Of a stretch of 64,000 bases of DNA, positions 18,487 to 27,851 are shown piece by piece; position 1 is the first letter of the stretch; every line of letters begins with the position of its first letter. The stretch is from Ramlibacter montanisoli (lineage in GTDB: Bacteria; Pseudomonadota; Gammaproteobacteria; Burkholderiales; Burkholderiaceae_C), in assembly GCF_013087525.1 (NCBI RefSeq), contig NZ_JABFCS010000001.1:248001-312000 (forward strand). The letters are read 5' to 3'. Under the pieces are notes generated by a model that was given only the letters and a program-made list of their open reading frames with translations, was not told the origin of the DNA and did no database searches. Made by a program: the position numbers and the translations under genes.

Positions 18487-18509
18487 AACCCGGGACTGGC
18501 CCGGTTTTT
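18487..18509 (+). terminator. intrinsic terminator after the zinc metallopeptidase
   Basis: Arms AACC(C)GGG and CCCGGTT enclose the loop ACTGG and run into five T. One C is bulged. It sits about 40 bases after the stop at 18445 and only 25 bases before the helicase start. Confidence 0.6.
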
Positions 18510-18534
18510 GCGGCGGTGCGACAATAGCAGGTTG

Positions 18535-19947
18535 ATGTCCGAATCCGCCTTCTCCCACCTCTCGCTGGCCGAACCCCTTGCCCGGGCCGTGGCCGAAATG
18601 GGCTACGAGTCCATGACGCCCATCCAGGCGCAGGCCATCCCCGTGGTCCTGCAGGGCCGGGATGTCATGGGCGCCGCCCAGACCGGCACCGGCAAGACGG
18701 CCGCCTTTTCGCTGCCGCTGCTGCAGCGCCTGCTGAAGCACGAGAACGCCTCCACCTCGCCCGCCCGGCACCCGGTGCGCGCGCTGGTGCTGCTGCCCAC
18801 GCGCGAGCTGGCCGACCAGGTGGCCCAGCAGGTCAAGCTCTATGCCAAGTTCACCAACCTGCGCAGCGCGGTGGTGTTCGGCGGCATGGACATGAAGCCG
18901 CAGACCGCGGAACTCAAGCGCGGCGTCGAGGTGCTGGTCGCCACGCCCGGCCGCCTGCTGGATCACATCGAAGCCAAGAACGCGGTGCTGAACCAGGTCG
19001 AGTACGTGGTGCTGGACGAGGCGGACCGCATGCTGGACATCGGCTTCCTGCCGGACCTGCAGCGCATCCTGTCCTACCTGCCCAAGCAGCGCACCACGCT
19101 GCTGTTCTCCGCGACCTTCTCGCCCGAGATCAAGCGCCTGGCCTCGAGCTACCTGCAGGACCCGGTGACCATCGAGGTCTCGCGGCCCAACACCACCGCC
19201 TCCACGGTGGAACAGCACTTCTACAACGTGGTGGACGACGACAAGCGCCGGGCGGTCAAGCAGATCGTGCGCCAGCGCGGGATCACGCAGGCCTTCGTGT
19301 TCGTGAACAGCAAGCTCGGTTGCGCGCGGCTGGCGCGTTCGCTGGAGCGCGAGGGCCTCAAGACCACCGCGCTGCACGGCGACAAGAGCCAGGACGAACG
19401 CCTGAAGGCCCTCGACGCCTTCAAGAAGGGCGAGGTCGACCTGCTGGTGGCCACCGACGTCGCGGCGCGCGGCCTGGACATCAAGGACGTGCCGGCGGTC
19501 TTCAACTTCGACGTGCCCTTCAACGCCGAGGACTACATCCACCGCATCGGCCGCACCGGCCGTGCCGGCGCCTCGGGCCTGGCGGTCACGCTGGTGTCGC
19601 CCAGCGACACCCGGCTGATGGCGGACCTGGAAAAGCTGCTGAAGCGCAAGATCGAGATCGAGCCGCTGGAGTTCGACGACGAGCGCCCGCGCGGCCGCAT
19701 CAACGACGGCCGCCGCGCCTGGCGCGAGCAGGACGAGGACCGCGCCCCGCGCTTCGAGGAACGCCGCCGTGAAAGCCGCAGTCCCGCGTCCGCGCCCAGG
19801 GACCCCTTCTTCGAGCAGCCCTACGAGCCGCCCCAAGGCGAGGAAGTGCCCGCCTGGGAGGCCAACGTCAAGCCGGCCGGCGCGCGGATCTCGGCCAACA
19901 TCAAGCCCAAGCGCAAGGTCGCGGCGCTGTTCAAGTCGACGCAGTGA
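18535..19947 (+). CDS. rhlE: DEAD-box RNA helicase, RhlE-like
   Basis: ATP-dependent RNA helicase of 470 residues. All core motifs are present in order: Q motif (TPIQAQAIP), AQTGTGKT, PTRELA, TPGRLLD, DEAD (VLDEADRML), SAT, ARGLDI and HRIGRTGR. After about residue 375 comes a basic, proline-rich, disordered tail ending in KPKRKVAALFKS, as in RhlE proteins. RhlE helicases act in RNA turnover and ribosome assembly. The stop overlaps the convergent apaH stop region by 17 bases. Confidence 0.93.
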   Translation: MSESAFSHLSLAEPLARAVAEMGYESMTPIQAQAIPVVLQGRDVMGAAQTGTGKTAAFSLPLLQRLLKHENASTSPARHPVRALVLLPTRELADQVAQQVKLYAKFTNLRSAVVFGGMDMKPQTAELKRGVEVLVATPGRLLDHIEAKNAVLNQVEYVVLDEADRMLDIGFLPDLQRILSYLPKQRTTLLFSATFSPEIKRLASSYLQDPVTIEVSRPNTTASTVEQHFYNVVDDDKRRAVKQIVRQRGITQAFVFVNSKLGCARLARSLEREGLKTTALHGDKSQDERLKALDAFKKGEVDLLVATDVAARGLDIKDVPAVFNFDVPFNAEDYIHRIGRTGRAGASGLAVTLVSPSDTRLMADLEKLLKRKIEIEPLEFDDERPRGRINDGRRAWREQDEDRAPRFEERRRESRSPASAPRDPFFEQPYEPPQGEEVPAWEANVKPAGARISANIKPKRKVAALFKSTQ

Positions 19948-20788
19948 GCGCCCGGGGGCTATTCCCCGGCACCTGCGCCTGCTCGCATTCCACCTGGATC
20001 AATTCGTGGTTGCCATCGGCAGCGAGCTTCAGCGCGCTCAGGCAGCCGCCCCACACGCAGCCCGTGTCCAGTGAAATGATGTCCGGCCGGCGCAGGTAGC
20101 CCAGCGTGGACCAGTGGCCGAAGGCGATGGGCGTGCCCGCGCTCCGGCGGCCCGGCACGTCGAACCACGCGTGCATGCCCGGCGGCGCCTGCTCCAGCTT
20201 GCCCGCGGCCTTGAGGTCCATCACGCCGTCGGCCGTGCAGAAACGCAGCCGCGTCAGCGCGTTGACGATCACGCGCAGGCGGTCGGCGCCGGCCAGGCTC
20301 TCGTCCCACCGGTCCGGCTGGTTGCCCCACATGTGCGCGAGGAAGCCGGTGAGGTCCGGCCCGCGCAGCACCGATTCCAGTTCGCCGGCCAGCGCCAGCG
20401 TCTGCTCCAGGTCCCATTGCGGCAGCACGCCGCCGTGCACCATCAGGATCCCGTGCGCGTGCAGCGCCATGGCGCGGTGGCGCAGCCAGTCCAGCATCGC
20501 CTCGCGGTCGGGTGCCGCCAGGATGTCGTCCATGGTGTCGTTGCGGTGCGGCGCGCGGTGTCCGTGCGCCACGGCCAGCAGGCTCAGGTCGTGGTTGCCC
20601 AGCAGGCTGTGCGCGGCATCGCCGTACGCCATCAGCCGCCGCAGCACCGCCGCCGACTGCGGCCCGCGGTTTACCAGGTCGCCCAGCAGGTAGAGGGTGT
20701 CGCGGCTGGGCGAGAAGGCGATCTTCTCCAGCAGCCTTGCCAGCGGTGCGTCGCAGCCCTGGATGTCGCCGATCAGGTAGCGCGCCAT
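19931..20788 (-). CDS. apaH: ApaH, symmetrical bis(5'-nucleosyl)-tetraphosphatase
   Basis: Metallophosphoesterase of 285 residues that splits Ap4A to two ADP and also removes Np4 caps from RNA. The signature motifs are GDIQGC at residues 7-12, GDLVNRGP near 36 and GNHD near 64, with MVHGG near 118 and FGHWS near 226. The start is two bases after the stop of the DUF2971 gene, so the two are translated from one message. It is convergent with the helicase gene. Confidence 0.95.
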   Translation of the reverse strand: MARYLIGDIQGCDAPLARLLEKIAFSPSRDTLYLLGDLVNRGPQSAAVLRRLMAYGDAAHSLLGNHDLSLLAVAHGHRAPHRNDTMDDILAAPDREAMLDWLRHRAMALHAHGILMVHGGVLPQWDLEQTLALAGELESVLRGPDLTGFLAHMWGNQPDRWDESLAGADRLRVIVNALTRLRFCTADGVMDLKAAGKLEQAPPGMHAWFDVPGRRSAGTPIAFGHWSTLGYLRRPDIISLDTGCVWGGCLSALKLAADGNHELIQVECEQAQVPGNSPRALTAST

Positions 20789-20790
20789 CG

Positions 20791-21699
20791 TCAGCGCTGC
20801 GCGCGGTAGGGCGTGCTGGAGCGGGCCACGCGGTCGGCCCAGGCAGGCTGGTACAGCTCCAGCATCCGGACCACAGAGCGCAGCGCCAGCGGCGTCGCCA
20901 GCACCGGGCCGAGGATGATCCGCCGCACCATGTGCTCCAGGCTCGGGCGGGTCTCCGGCGTGCCCAGCGCCTCGGTGATGAAGCGCAGGCGCGGCTCGAT
21001 GCCGCGCGGGCCGATGGCGTAGTGCAGCTGCTGCGTGAACAGGCCGTCGCGGTCCTGTTCGCGCAGGTACACGATGCGCCACTCGCGCTCCTCGTGGAAG
21101 CCGCGGTGCTTGGTGAACAGGGCGAACAGCTTGATGCGCTCGAACAGCAGCGCCGCGGCCTGCTTCATGTCCTCGACCGGCCCGCCGACGCGCTGCAGGG
21201 CCTGCGCGAAGTGCTGCAGCTTGTCCTCCATCCAGGCCTCGCTCGCCTCGTACGACAGGTACTGCACCTGCCGCACCAGCAGCGGCGAATGCGCCAGCAG
21301 CAGCGGTCCCATGTCGAACACGATGGCCACGCCGTTGCCGTCGCCACCGTAGCCGCGCCACATGGACAGCAGGCCGTCGTCGCCGATGTTGTCGTCGTGC
21401 TCCGAGCAGCTGAAGACGTACACGTCGAAGGCGGAGTCGCCGTCGAAGGCCGTGTAGAGGCCGTCGAAGGCGTCGAGCAGCGCGTTGTAGTGCGCCGGCG
21501 GGCAGGCCTGGCGCAGGCCGGCGTGGCTGCGCACGGCGTGCAGGCCGAGGTTCATGCCGTAGCGCAGCTCGTCCACGTCGTTCATGTACAGCGGGTTGGA
21601 GAACCAGATCTCGCCGGTCTGCGCGATGCGCTCCAGCGTCCCGATGGACGTGTAGTGCGCCAGGAGCGGCAGCTCGCCGGCGGCGGGCTCGCGTTGCAT
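20791..21699 (-). CDS. DUF2971 domain-containing protein
   Basis: A DUF2971 protein of about 302 residues with the family marks LLAHYTSIGTLERI near the start, GEIWFSNP, YVFSCSEHDDNIG and EREWRIVYL. The biochemical role of DUF2971 is not known. The ATG at 21699 places HYTS about 15 residues in, as is usual; a GTG at 21738 is an alternative. It ends two bases before apaH and is divergent from the CorC-like gene at 21785, so the pair probably shares a promoter in 21700-21784. Confidence 0.82.
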   Translation of the reverse strand: MQREPAAGELPLLAHYTSIGTLERIAQTGEIWFSNPLYMNDVDELRYGMNLGLHAVRSHAGLRQACPPAHYNALLDAFDGLYTAFDGDSAFDVYVFSCSEHDDNIGDDGLLSMWRGYGGDGNGVAIVFDMGPLLLAHSPLLVRQVQYLSYEASEAWMEDKLQHFAQALQRVGGPVEDMKQAAALLFERIKLFALFTKHRGFHEEREWRIVYLREQDRDGLFTQQLHYAIGPRGIEPRLRFITEALGTPETRPSLEHMVRRIILGPVLATPLALRSVVRMLELYQPAWADRVARSSTPYRAQR

Positions 21700-21784
21700 G
21701 TCGGACCAGAGTACCTGGGCCAGTGATTCTTCAGGCACGGTGGCGTTGCAGTAAAGTGCAGTCCCTGCGATTCTGTCCTGTTTC

Positions 21785-23089
21785 ATGGATTTCCTGCTGA
21801 TCGCGTTCCTGACACTGCTCAACGGCCTGTTCGCCATGTCCGAGATGGCGCTGGCCTCGACCCGCAGGGCGCGGCTCGCCGCGATGGCCGAAGAGGGCGA
21901 CGGCGGCGCGCAGGCGGCGCTGAAGCTGCTGGAGCAGCCCACCCAGTTCCTGTCCACCGTGCAGGTGGGCATCACCTCCATCGGCGTCATCAACGGCATC
22001 ATCGGCGAGGCCGCGTTCAGCGCCGACCTGGCCCAGTGGCTGCGCGAGACGGGCGTGCCGCCGCGCTTTTCCGCGGTCACCGCCACGGCCATCGTCGTGG
22101 CCATCATCACCTACATCACCATCATCTTCGGCGAGCTGGTGCCCAAGCGCATCGGCCAGATCTACCCGGAGCAGATCGCGCGCTGGATGTCGCGGCCCAT
22201 GCGCTGGCTGTCCAAGGCGGCGGGCCCCTTCGTGAGGCTGCTGTCGGCCTCCACCCAGGCGATCCTGAAGGTGCTGGCGATCGACACGCGGGCGCGCCTC
22301 ATGACCGAGGAGGAGATCGCGCACAGCCTGGAGGAGGGCGTGGAGGCCGGCGTGATCGAGCAGCACGAGCACCAGATGGTGCGCAACGTGTTCCACCTGG
22401 ACGACCGGCCGCTCACTTCCATGATGGTGCCGCGCTCGGACGTGCAGTGGCTCGACGCCGCCACCACCGTGCGCGAGGCGCTGCGGCGCGCGGGCGAGGG
22501 CGAGGTGCATTCCTGGTACCCGGTGTGCCGCGGCTCGCTCGACGACGTGGTGGGCATCGTCAGCGTCGCCAAGCTGATCTCGCTGGGGCCCGACCACGAA
22601 GGCGTGCTGGAGCCGCACGCGCAGTCCGCGCCCTTCGTGCCCGAGACCCTCAGCGGCATGGAGCTGCTGGAGCAGTTCCGCATCCGGTCCGCCCGGCTGG
22701 TGTTCGTGGTGGACGAATACGGGGTCGTGCAGGGCCTGATCACGCCGCACGACCTGCTGGAGGCGATCACGGGCGAACTGCAGCCGGCGGAGCAGACCGA
22801 GGCCTGGGCGACGCAGCGCGAAGACGGCTCCTGGCTGCTGGATGGCCTGATGCCCGTGTCCGAGCTCAAGGCGCGCCTGGAGATCCGCGACCTGCCGGAG
22901 GAGGACAAGGGCCGCTACAACACGCTGGCGGGGCTGCTGATGGCCGTCTCGGGCCACCTGCCGGGGCCGGGCGAGCGCATCGACTGCGGCGAGTGGGTGT
23001 TCGAGGTGGTGGACCTCGACGGCCGGCGCATCGACAAGGTCCTCGCGCAGGCGGTGCGCGAGCCGGCCGACGCGGCCGCCGGCGACTGA
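21785..23089 (+). CDS. CNNM/CBS-domain hemolysin family protein (CorC/HlyC-like)
   Basis: The 434-residue inner-membrane protein has an N-terminal CNNM membrane domain (residues 1-180) with four hydrophobic segments, a CBS pair (about 205-330, with FVVDEYGVVQGLIT) and a C-terminal CorC_HlyC domain ending in VFEVVDLDGRRIDKV. Family members are linked to magnesium or cobalt efflux and resistance; the historical haemolysin label is not informative. No close transport partner is nearby. Confidence 0.9.
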   Translation: MDFLLIAFLTLLNGLFAMSEMALASTRRARLAAMAEEGDGGAQAALKLLEQPTQFLSTVQVGITSIGVINGIIGEAAFSADLAQWLRETGVPPRFSAVTATAIVVAIITYITIIFGELVPKRIGQIYPEQIARWMSRPMRWLSKAAGPFVRLLSASTQAILKVLAIDTRARLMTEEEIAHSLEEGVEAGVIEQHEHQMVRNVFHLDDRPLTSMMVPRSDVQWLDAATTVREALRRAGEGEVHSWYPVCRGSLDDVVGIVSVAKLISLGPDHEGVLEPHAQSAPFVPETLSGMELLEQFRIRSARLVFVVDEYGVVQGLITPHDLLEAITGELQPAEQTEAWATQREDGSWLLDGLMPVSELKARLEIRDLPEEDKGRYNTLAGLLMAVSGHLPGPGERIDCGEWVFEVVDLDGRRIDKVLAQAVREPADAAAGD

Positions 23090-23114
23090 GCGCGCGGGCC
23101 CTAGGCGGCCACCT

Positions 23115-23288
23115 TCAGCACCCCCGCGGGGGGGCTTCGCGCTCCGCGAAGCGGGCGGGGTCGATCACTTCCAGCGCGCCTTCGCGCACCAGCTGCACCA
23201 GCAGGGCATCGAGCTGCTGCGTCGGCAGCCGGCTGCGTTCCACCAGCCACCGGCGGTTGACAGGCTGGCTGCTCATGACGGAGAGCAT
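23115..23288 (-). CDS. small hypothetical protein, start uncertain
   Basis: The convincing coding part is helical: YRMLSVMSSQPVNRRWLVE and LDALLVQLVREGALEVIDP, resembling a winged-helix or short DNA-binding fold. From the ATG at 23288 it has 57 residues. The frame remains open to 23633, but sequence above about 23400 is less GC-rich and does not look coding, so the true start may lie between. Its 3' end contains a palindrome-rich stretch. Confidence 0.4.
   Translation of the reverse strand: MLSVMSSQPVNRRWLVERSRLPTQQLDALLVQLVREGALEVIDPARFAEREAPPRGC
23121..23152. repeat. REP-like double palindrome
   Basis: A perfect palindrome CCCCCGCGGGGG (23121-23132) is followed directly by the 8-bp hairpin GCTTCGCG-CTC-CGCGAAGC (23134-23152). 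It lies between convergent genes, inside the last codons of the small hypothetical gene, and could serve as a two-way terminator or be a dispersed repeat. Confidence 0.5.
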
Positions 23289-23545
23289 GCGGTAGATCTC
23301 CGCGGTGCGGCCGGACTCGGGCAGTTGCGGCCAGGCTTTCAGGCGGAAGATGAGGTCAGCGCCGCGGACGTGCGCGGCGGGACCGGCCGGCCGGGTAGCC
23401 AGGAAATGGGGGAGCGGGCTTCCTTGCGCTTGGCCCCCAACAACCTGCGAAGCGTCAATGTAAGCATGCGTACAGTGTCCATCGCGGATGAGCACGGCTT
23501 CTAGGTGAAAGGGTTGCCCAACCTTAGTTCGTTTGCCTAAACGTC

Positions 23546-23938
23546 CTATGACAAGGCGCGGACCGTCGCCAGCCCCAGGCCGGTGAGCACGACCGAGCCC
23601 AGCAAGTGAGCACCGGCTACCAGCAGCGCCCATCCCATGCGCCCGCCTTCCAGGTGCGAGAACACTTCGGCGGAAAAGGTGGAGAAGGTCGTGAGGCCGC
23701 CCAGCAGGCCCGTCACGAGGAACAGGCGCACCTGCGGCGGCAGCTCCGGATGCTGCGACAGCCAGCCCAGCACGAGGCCGATCGCATAGCCGCCCACGAG
23801 GTTCGCGGCCAGGGTTCCCAAGGGGAGCGCCGGCAGCAGCGGGTTCAGCCGCAGGGCCAGCAGCCAGCGCAGCAGGGCGCCGAGGGACGCCCCCAGGCTG
23901 ATGGCCGCGACCGACGCCAGCAGGCCGGCGCCGTTCAA
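23546..23938 (-). CDS. crcB: CrcB/Fluc fluoride channel
   Basis: The 130-residue, four-helix dual-topology channel exports fluoride. The family marks are GALLRW near residue 19, GTLAANLVGGYAIG near 41 and the polar track motif GGLTTFSTFSAE near 80. Its ATG overlaps the stop of the response regulator gene (ATGA), so the two are translationally coupled. For that reason there is no room for a dedicated fluoride riboswitch directly in front of it. Confidence 0.93.
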   Translation of the reverse strand: MNGAGLLASVAAISLGASLGALLRWLLALRLNPLLPALPLGTLAANLVGGYAIGLVLGWLSQHPELPPQVRLFLVTGLLGGLTTFSTFSAEVFSHLEGGRMGWALLVAGAHLLGSVVLTGLGLATVRALS

Positions 23939-24618
23939 GGCTTGCCGTCCTCCGGGATGCGGTAGCCCACGCCGCGCACCGTCTGGATGATGTCGTCGCC
24001 GAGCTTCTTGCGCAGGTGGTGCACGTGCACTTCCACCGCGCCGCCTTCGCCCACGCGGTTGCCGGTGCGCGCCTGGATGTCGGCCCGGCTCAAGGCGCGG
24101 GGCCGGTCCTCCAGCAGCGCCAGCAGCACCGAGAATTCCTGTTCCGTCAGTTCGATGGTGGTGCCCGCGCGCTGCACGAAGCGGCTGTTGGGGTCCAGCA
24201 CCAGGTCCCTGTACAGGATCTGGCCGGCCGACAGGGTGGTGCGGCGGCGCAGGAAGGCGCGCATCACCGCGCCCACTTCGTCCAGGTGCACCGGCTTGAT
24301 GACGTAGCCGTCGGCGCCCAGGTCCAGCGCGCTCAGGCGCGAGCGCAGCTGGGAGCGCGCGGAGATCACCAGCACCGGGGTCTTGGGGTCGGGAAGTTCG
24401 CCCGCCGGCGTGCGGCGCAGCTTCTGCAGCAGGTCGGTGCCTTCGCCATCGGGCAGGCTGAGATCGAGCAGCAGCATGTCGAAGGGGCCGCCGCGCAGTG
24501 CGGTCCAGGCCGACGCGAGGTCTTCCCGGACTTCGGCCTGCCAGTTCTGCTTCCTCACCAGCCCGGAGAGTGCGGTGGAAGTGGTGGGGTCATCCTCGAC
24601 GATCAGCACGCGGTTCAT
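23935..24618 (-). CDS. OmpR/PhoB-family response regulator (orphan)
   Basis: The 227-residue regulator has a receiver domain with acidic residues VEDD at 7-10, phospho-acceptor Asp in LLLDLSLPD near 52 and the conserved Lys in VIKPVH. The winged-helix effector ends in KKLGDDIIQTVRGVGYRIP. No histidine kinase gene is adjacent. It overlaps crcB by four bases, an unusual partner for a response regulator, so its signal and targets cannot be inferred. Confidence 0.9.
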   Translation of the reverse strand: MNRVLIVEDDPTTSTALSGLVRKQNWQAEVREDLASAWTALRGGPFDMLLLDLSLPDGEGTDLLQKLRRTPAGELPDPKTPVLVISARSQLRSRLSALDLGADGYVIKPVHLDEVGAVMRAFLRRRTTLSAGQILYRDLVLDPNSRFVQRAGTTIELTEQEFSVLLALLEDRPRALSRADIQARTGNRVGEGGAVEVHVHHLRKKLGDDIIQTVRGVGYRIPEDGKP

Positions 24619-24712
24619 GTCATCCGTGGGTTGCGCCCCGGAGGATAGTGCATGCCGCGACGGGCAGTCGGCGGTCAGGCTCCGCGCATGCGGCGCCTGC
24701 CGGTGGCGTGGC

Positions 24713-25020
24713 TCAGGCGGACAGTTCGGGCTTCAGCTCGTGGGCGGGGATGATGCCCTGGTCGCCGTCCTCGTACACGAGGTAGGCGGCGTTGCCCATC
24801 ATGCGCCAGCAGGCCTGGAAACGCTGGCCCTGGAACACGGCGGAGGCGGCGCGGAATTCCTTCGCCACGGCCGGCTCGAGGCGGCTCAGCACGAGTTCGC
24901 TCTTGCAGTTGGCTTCGGACAGGCGCACGGAATCGTCCCCTGGCGGGCGATCAGATCCTGGGCGAAAGCAGGTGCCACCGCGAAAGTGGCAAGGGCGGCA
25001 CAGAACACGACGGCTTTCAT
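24713..25020 (-). CDS. small exported protein, unknown (frameshifted)
   Basis: A signal peptide MKAVVFCAALATFAVAPAFA precedes a mature part with two cysteines (EANCKSEL and QACWRMMGN), likely a disulphide-bonded periplasmic protein of about 80 residues. One base is missing from the C run 24937-24940; restoring it joins QDLIARQGDDS to VRLSEANCK. The ATG at 25020 has a GGAGATC ribosome binding site. The family is not recognised. Confidence 0.6.
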
Positions 25021-25202
25021 CACGATCTCCATGAGAGGTGAGCGCGATCAGCGTCTTCGGGATGAGGACTGGAGTTCTGCGCTACTGGGGCCCATGGTGG
25101 GGCCCAGCCGCGAATGGCCCTGTAGGAAAGGCGGCGCGGACCTCGTCCGCCAAGTCCGTGTTGCCGCCTAGTCGGCACGGAAGCAGTGCCAGCGCTGGCC
25201 GC

Positions 25203-26285
25203 TTACGCCTGCGCCACCGTCAGCGCGCCGCGCCGGATCTGGTCGCGCTCCAGCGACTCGAACAGGGCCTTGAAGTTGCCCTCGCCGAAGCCGTCGTCGC
25301 CTTCGCGCTGGATGAACTCGAAGAACACCGGGCCCAGCAGGGTCTGGGAGAAGATCTGCAGCAGCAACCGCTTCCTGCCCCCTTCGGTCGAGCCATCGAG
25401 CAGGATGCCGCGCGCCTGCAGCTCAGGCACGGGCTGGCCGTGCCCGGGCAGCCGCTCCTGCAGCATCTCGTAATACACCTCGTTGGGCGCGGTCATCAGC
25501 GGGATGCCGCTCATCTGCAGTTCGTCCACGGTCTTCAGGAGGTCGTCGGTGAGCAGCGCCACGTGCTGGATGCCCTCGCCGTTGAACTTCATCAGGAACT
25601 CCTCGATCTGCCCGGCGCCCTGCGAGGATTCCTCGTTCAGCGGGATGCGGATCCGGCCGTCCGGCGCGGTCATGGCCTTGGAGGTGAGGCCCGTGTACTC
25701 GCCCTGGATGTCGAAGTAGCGGATCTCGCGGAAGTTGAACAGCTTCTCGTAGAACGCCGCCCAGAAGGCCATGCGCCCGCGGTACACGTTGTGCGTGAGG
25801 TGGTCCACCACCTTCAGGCCCACGCCGCGCGGATGCCGGTCCACGCCCTCGAGGAACTCGAAGTCGATGTCGTAGATCGACTTGCCGTCCTCGTAGCGGT
25901 CGATCAGGTACAGGGGCGCGCCGCCGATGCCCTTGATCGCCGGCAGCCGCAGCTCCATCGGGCCGGTGGGAATGTCGATCGGCTGCGCCCCGAGCTCGAG
26001 GGCGCGGTAGTACGCCTTGTGCGCGTCGCGCACGCGGAAGCCCAGCCCGCAGGCGGAAGGCCCGTGCTCCGCGGCGAAATAGGCCGCGAGGCTCTTCGGT
26101 TCGCGGTTGACGATGAAGTTGATGTCGCCCTGCCGGTACAGCAGCACGTCCTTGGACCGGTGGCGCGCCACCAGCGAGAAACCCATCTTCCCGAACAGCG
26201 TCTCCAGCTGGTTGGGAACGGGGGAAGCGAACTCGACGAACTCGAACCCCATCAGGCCCATGGGGTTGTCGAACAGATCAGCCAT
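25203..26285 (-). CDS. hppD: 4-hydroxyphenylpyruvate dioxygenase
   Basis: Fe(II) enzyme of 360 residues converting 4-hydroxyphenylpyruvate to homogentisate in tyrosine breakdown. The three iron ligands are in place: His162 (VDHLTH), His241 (GIQHVAL) and Glu323 (PVFFEFIQR). The start [19 protein letters not shown] is typical and the ATG at 26285 follows a GGAGC ribosome binding site. The other tyrosine catabolism genes are not nearby. It is divergent from the YitT gene across 240 bases. Confidence 0.95.
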   Translation of the reverse strand: MADLFDNPMGLMGFEFVEFASPVPNQLETLFGKMGFSLVARHRSKDVLLYRQGDINFIVNREPKSLAAYFAAEHGPSACGLGFRVRDAHKAYYRALELGAQPIDIPTGPMELRLPAIKGIGGAPLYLIDRYEDGKSIYDIDFEFLEGVDRHPRGVGLKVVDHLTHNVYRGRMAFWAAFYEKLFNFREIRYFDIQGEYTGLTSKAMTAPDGRIRIPLNEESSQGAGQIEEFLMKFNGEGIQHVALLTDDLLKTVDELQMSGIPLMTAPNEVYYEMLQERLPGHGQPVPELQARGILLDGSTEGGRKRLLLQIFSQTLLGPVFFEFIQREGDDGFGEGNFKALFESLERDQIRRGALTVAQA

Positions 26286-26525
26286 GCGAAGCTCCTGCAA
26301 AAACGAAAGCGAACGGGAAGAAGACGAACCGGGGCGCGCGCGGGTGCGCGGTGTCGTCAGGCAGGAGGGGCGCCGGGGATGCCCCGCACGCTGCGTGCGA
26401 GGTGGTCGCCCATGAAGAGTGCGAAGCACATGGAAGGCCGATTGTCGGGCCTGCCGGGTTTTGCGGCAAGCGTCCCTGACCTGGGTCAAGGCCGCGGCGG
26501 CGGCTGCACGTTATCGTTCGCGCCC

Positions 26526-27142
26526 ATGGCAGCCGTCTTCCTCCCCGGCCGCGCAGCCACCTGCAGGACGACGCGCAGGGGCTGCTGACCGGCACCCTGT
26601 TCGCCGCCCTCGGCGTGTTCCTCATGCAGCACGCCGGGCTCGTTCCCGGCGGCACCGTCGGCATCGCGCTGATGCTGCACTACGCCTCGGGCATCGACGT
26701 GGGCCTGGCGCTGTTCCTGGTGAACCTGCCTTTCTACCTGCTCGCCTGGATGCGCCTGGGCAAGGCCTTCACCATCCGCACCGCACTCGCCGTCAGCCTG
26801 CTGTCGCTGCTGTCCTGGTGGCTGCCGCGCGCGATCTCGCTGCAGCAGATCGACGGCGTGCTGGCCGCCGTGCTCGGCGGGCTGCTGTGCGGAGCGGGCA
26901 TGCTGTTCCTGTTCCGGCACGGGGCCAGCCTGGGCGGCCTCAACGTGCTGGTGCTGCGGCTGCACGACCGCTTCGGCTGGTCCACCGGCAAGGTGCAGTT
27001 CGTCTTCGATGCCCTGATCGTGCTGGCCGGCGCCCTGGTCACGGCCGACCTGCGCCGCCTGGGCCTGTCGGTGCTGGCGGTGGTGGCGCTCAACCTCGTG
27101 CTGGTCTTCAACCACCGCAAGGGCAGCTACCAGCCTTCGTGA
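26526..27142 (+). CDS. YitT family membrane protein (frameshifted near start)
   Basis: A five- to six-helix membrane protein of about 205 residues, with LLTGTLFAALGVFLMQHAG and VPGGTVGIALMLHY at the start and a C-terminal FNHRKGSYQPS. YitT proteins have no established function. The coding signal begins upstream of the internal ATG at 26615: from ATG 26526 the frame breaks near 26550 and continues as RSHLQDDAQGLL. One extra base or two missing bases explain the shift. Confidence 0.75.
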
Positions 27143-27176
27143 GGCGCGCACGGAGGACGCGTTAGCATCCCCTCCC

Positions 27177-27851
27177 ATGCGCATCCTGCTGGTCGAAGAC
27201 GACAAGGTCCTGGCCGACGCGCTTTCCCGCGCGCTGGTGCAGTCCGCCCATGCCGTGGACATCGTGTCCACGGGGGAGGAGGCCGACCACGCGCTGGCGC
27301 TCGCCATCTACGACCTCTGCATCCTCGACATCGGCCTGCCGGGATTGAGCGGCCTGGACGTGCTCAAGCGCCTGCGCGGGCGCAAGTCCACCATGCCGGT
27401 GCTGATGCTCACCGCCTTCGACACGCTGGAAGACCGCGTGCGCGGCCTGGACCTGGGCGCCGACGACTACCTGGCCAAGCCCTTCGACCTGCCGGAGCTG
27501 GAGGCGCGCGTGCGCGCCCTGCTGCGCCGGGGCACCAACTCCACGCCCTACCTGGAACACGGCCTGCTGCGCTTCGACACGGTCGGCCGGCGGGTCTTCT
27601 ACGACAAGAAGCCGCTGGAGCTGTCGCCGCGCGAACTGGCCGTGCTCGAATTGCTGCTGATGCGCGAGGGCCGCGTGGTCAGCAAGGAGCAGATGGTCAA
27701 CCACCTCTATGGCTGGGGCGACGAGGTGGGCGACAACGCGATCGAGGTGTACGTGTACCGCCTGCGCAAGAAGTTCGAGCCGCTGGGCATCGAGATCCGC
27801 ACGGTGCGCGGCATGGGCTACCTGATGGAACGCGGCGATGCGGAAGGCTGA
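27177..27851 (+). CDS. OmpR-family response regulator (TctD/QseB-like)
   Basis: The 224-residue regulator has a receiver domain with VEDD at residues 6-9, phospho-acceptor Asp in CILDIGLPG near 51 and Lys in LAKPFDLPE, then a winged-helix DNA-binding domain ending in IRTVRGMGYLME. It overlaps the kinase gene by 14 bases, forming a classical two-component operon. In Burkholderiales such pairs often control tricarboxylate uptake; the target here is not known. Confidence 0.92.
   Translation: MRILLVEDDKVLADALSRALVQSAHAVDIVSTGEEADHALALAIYDLCILDIGLPGLSGLDVLKRLRGRKSTMPVLMLTAFDTLEDRVRGLDLGADDYLAKPFDLPELEARVRALLRRGTNSTPYLEHGLLRFDTVGRRVFYDKKPLELSPRELAVLELLLMREGRVVSKEQMVNHLYGWGDEVGDNAIEVYVYRLRKKFEPLGIEIRTVRGMGYLMERGDAEG

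Noticed and set aside
23939..24000. Fluoride riboswitch directly upstream of crcB
   Set aside because: crcB starts inside the preceding coding sequence, leaving no leader.
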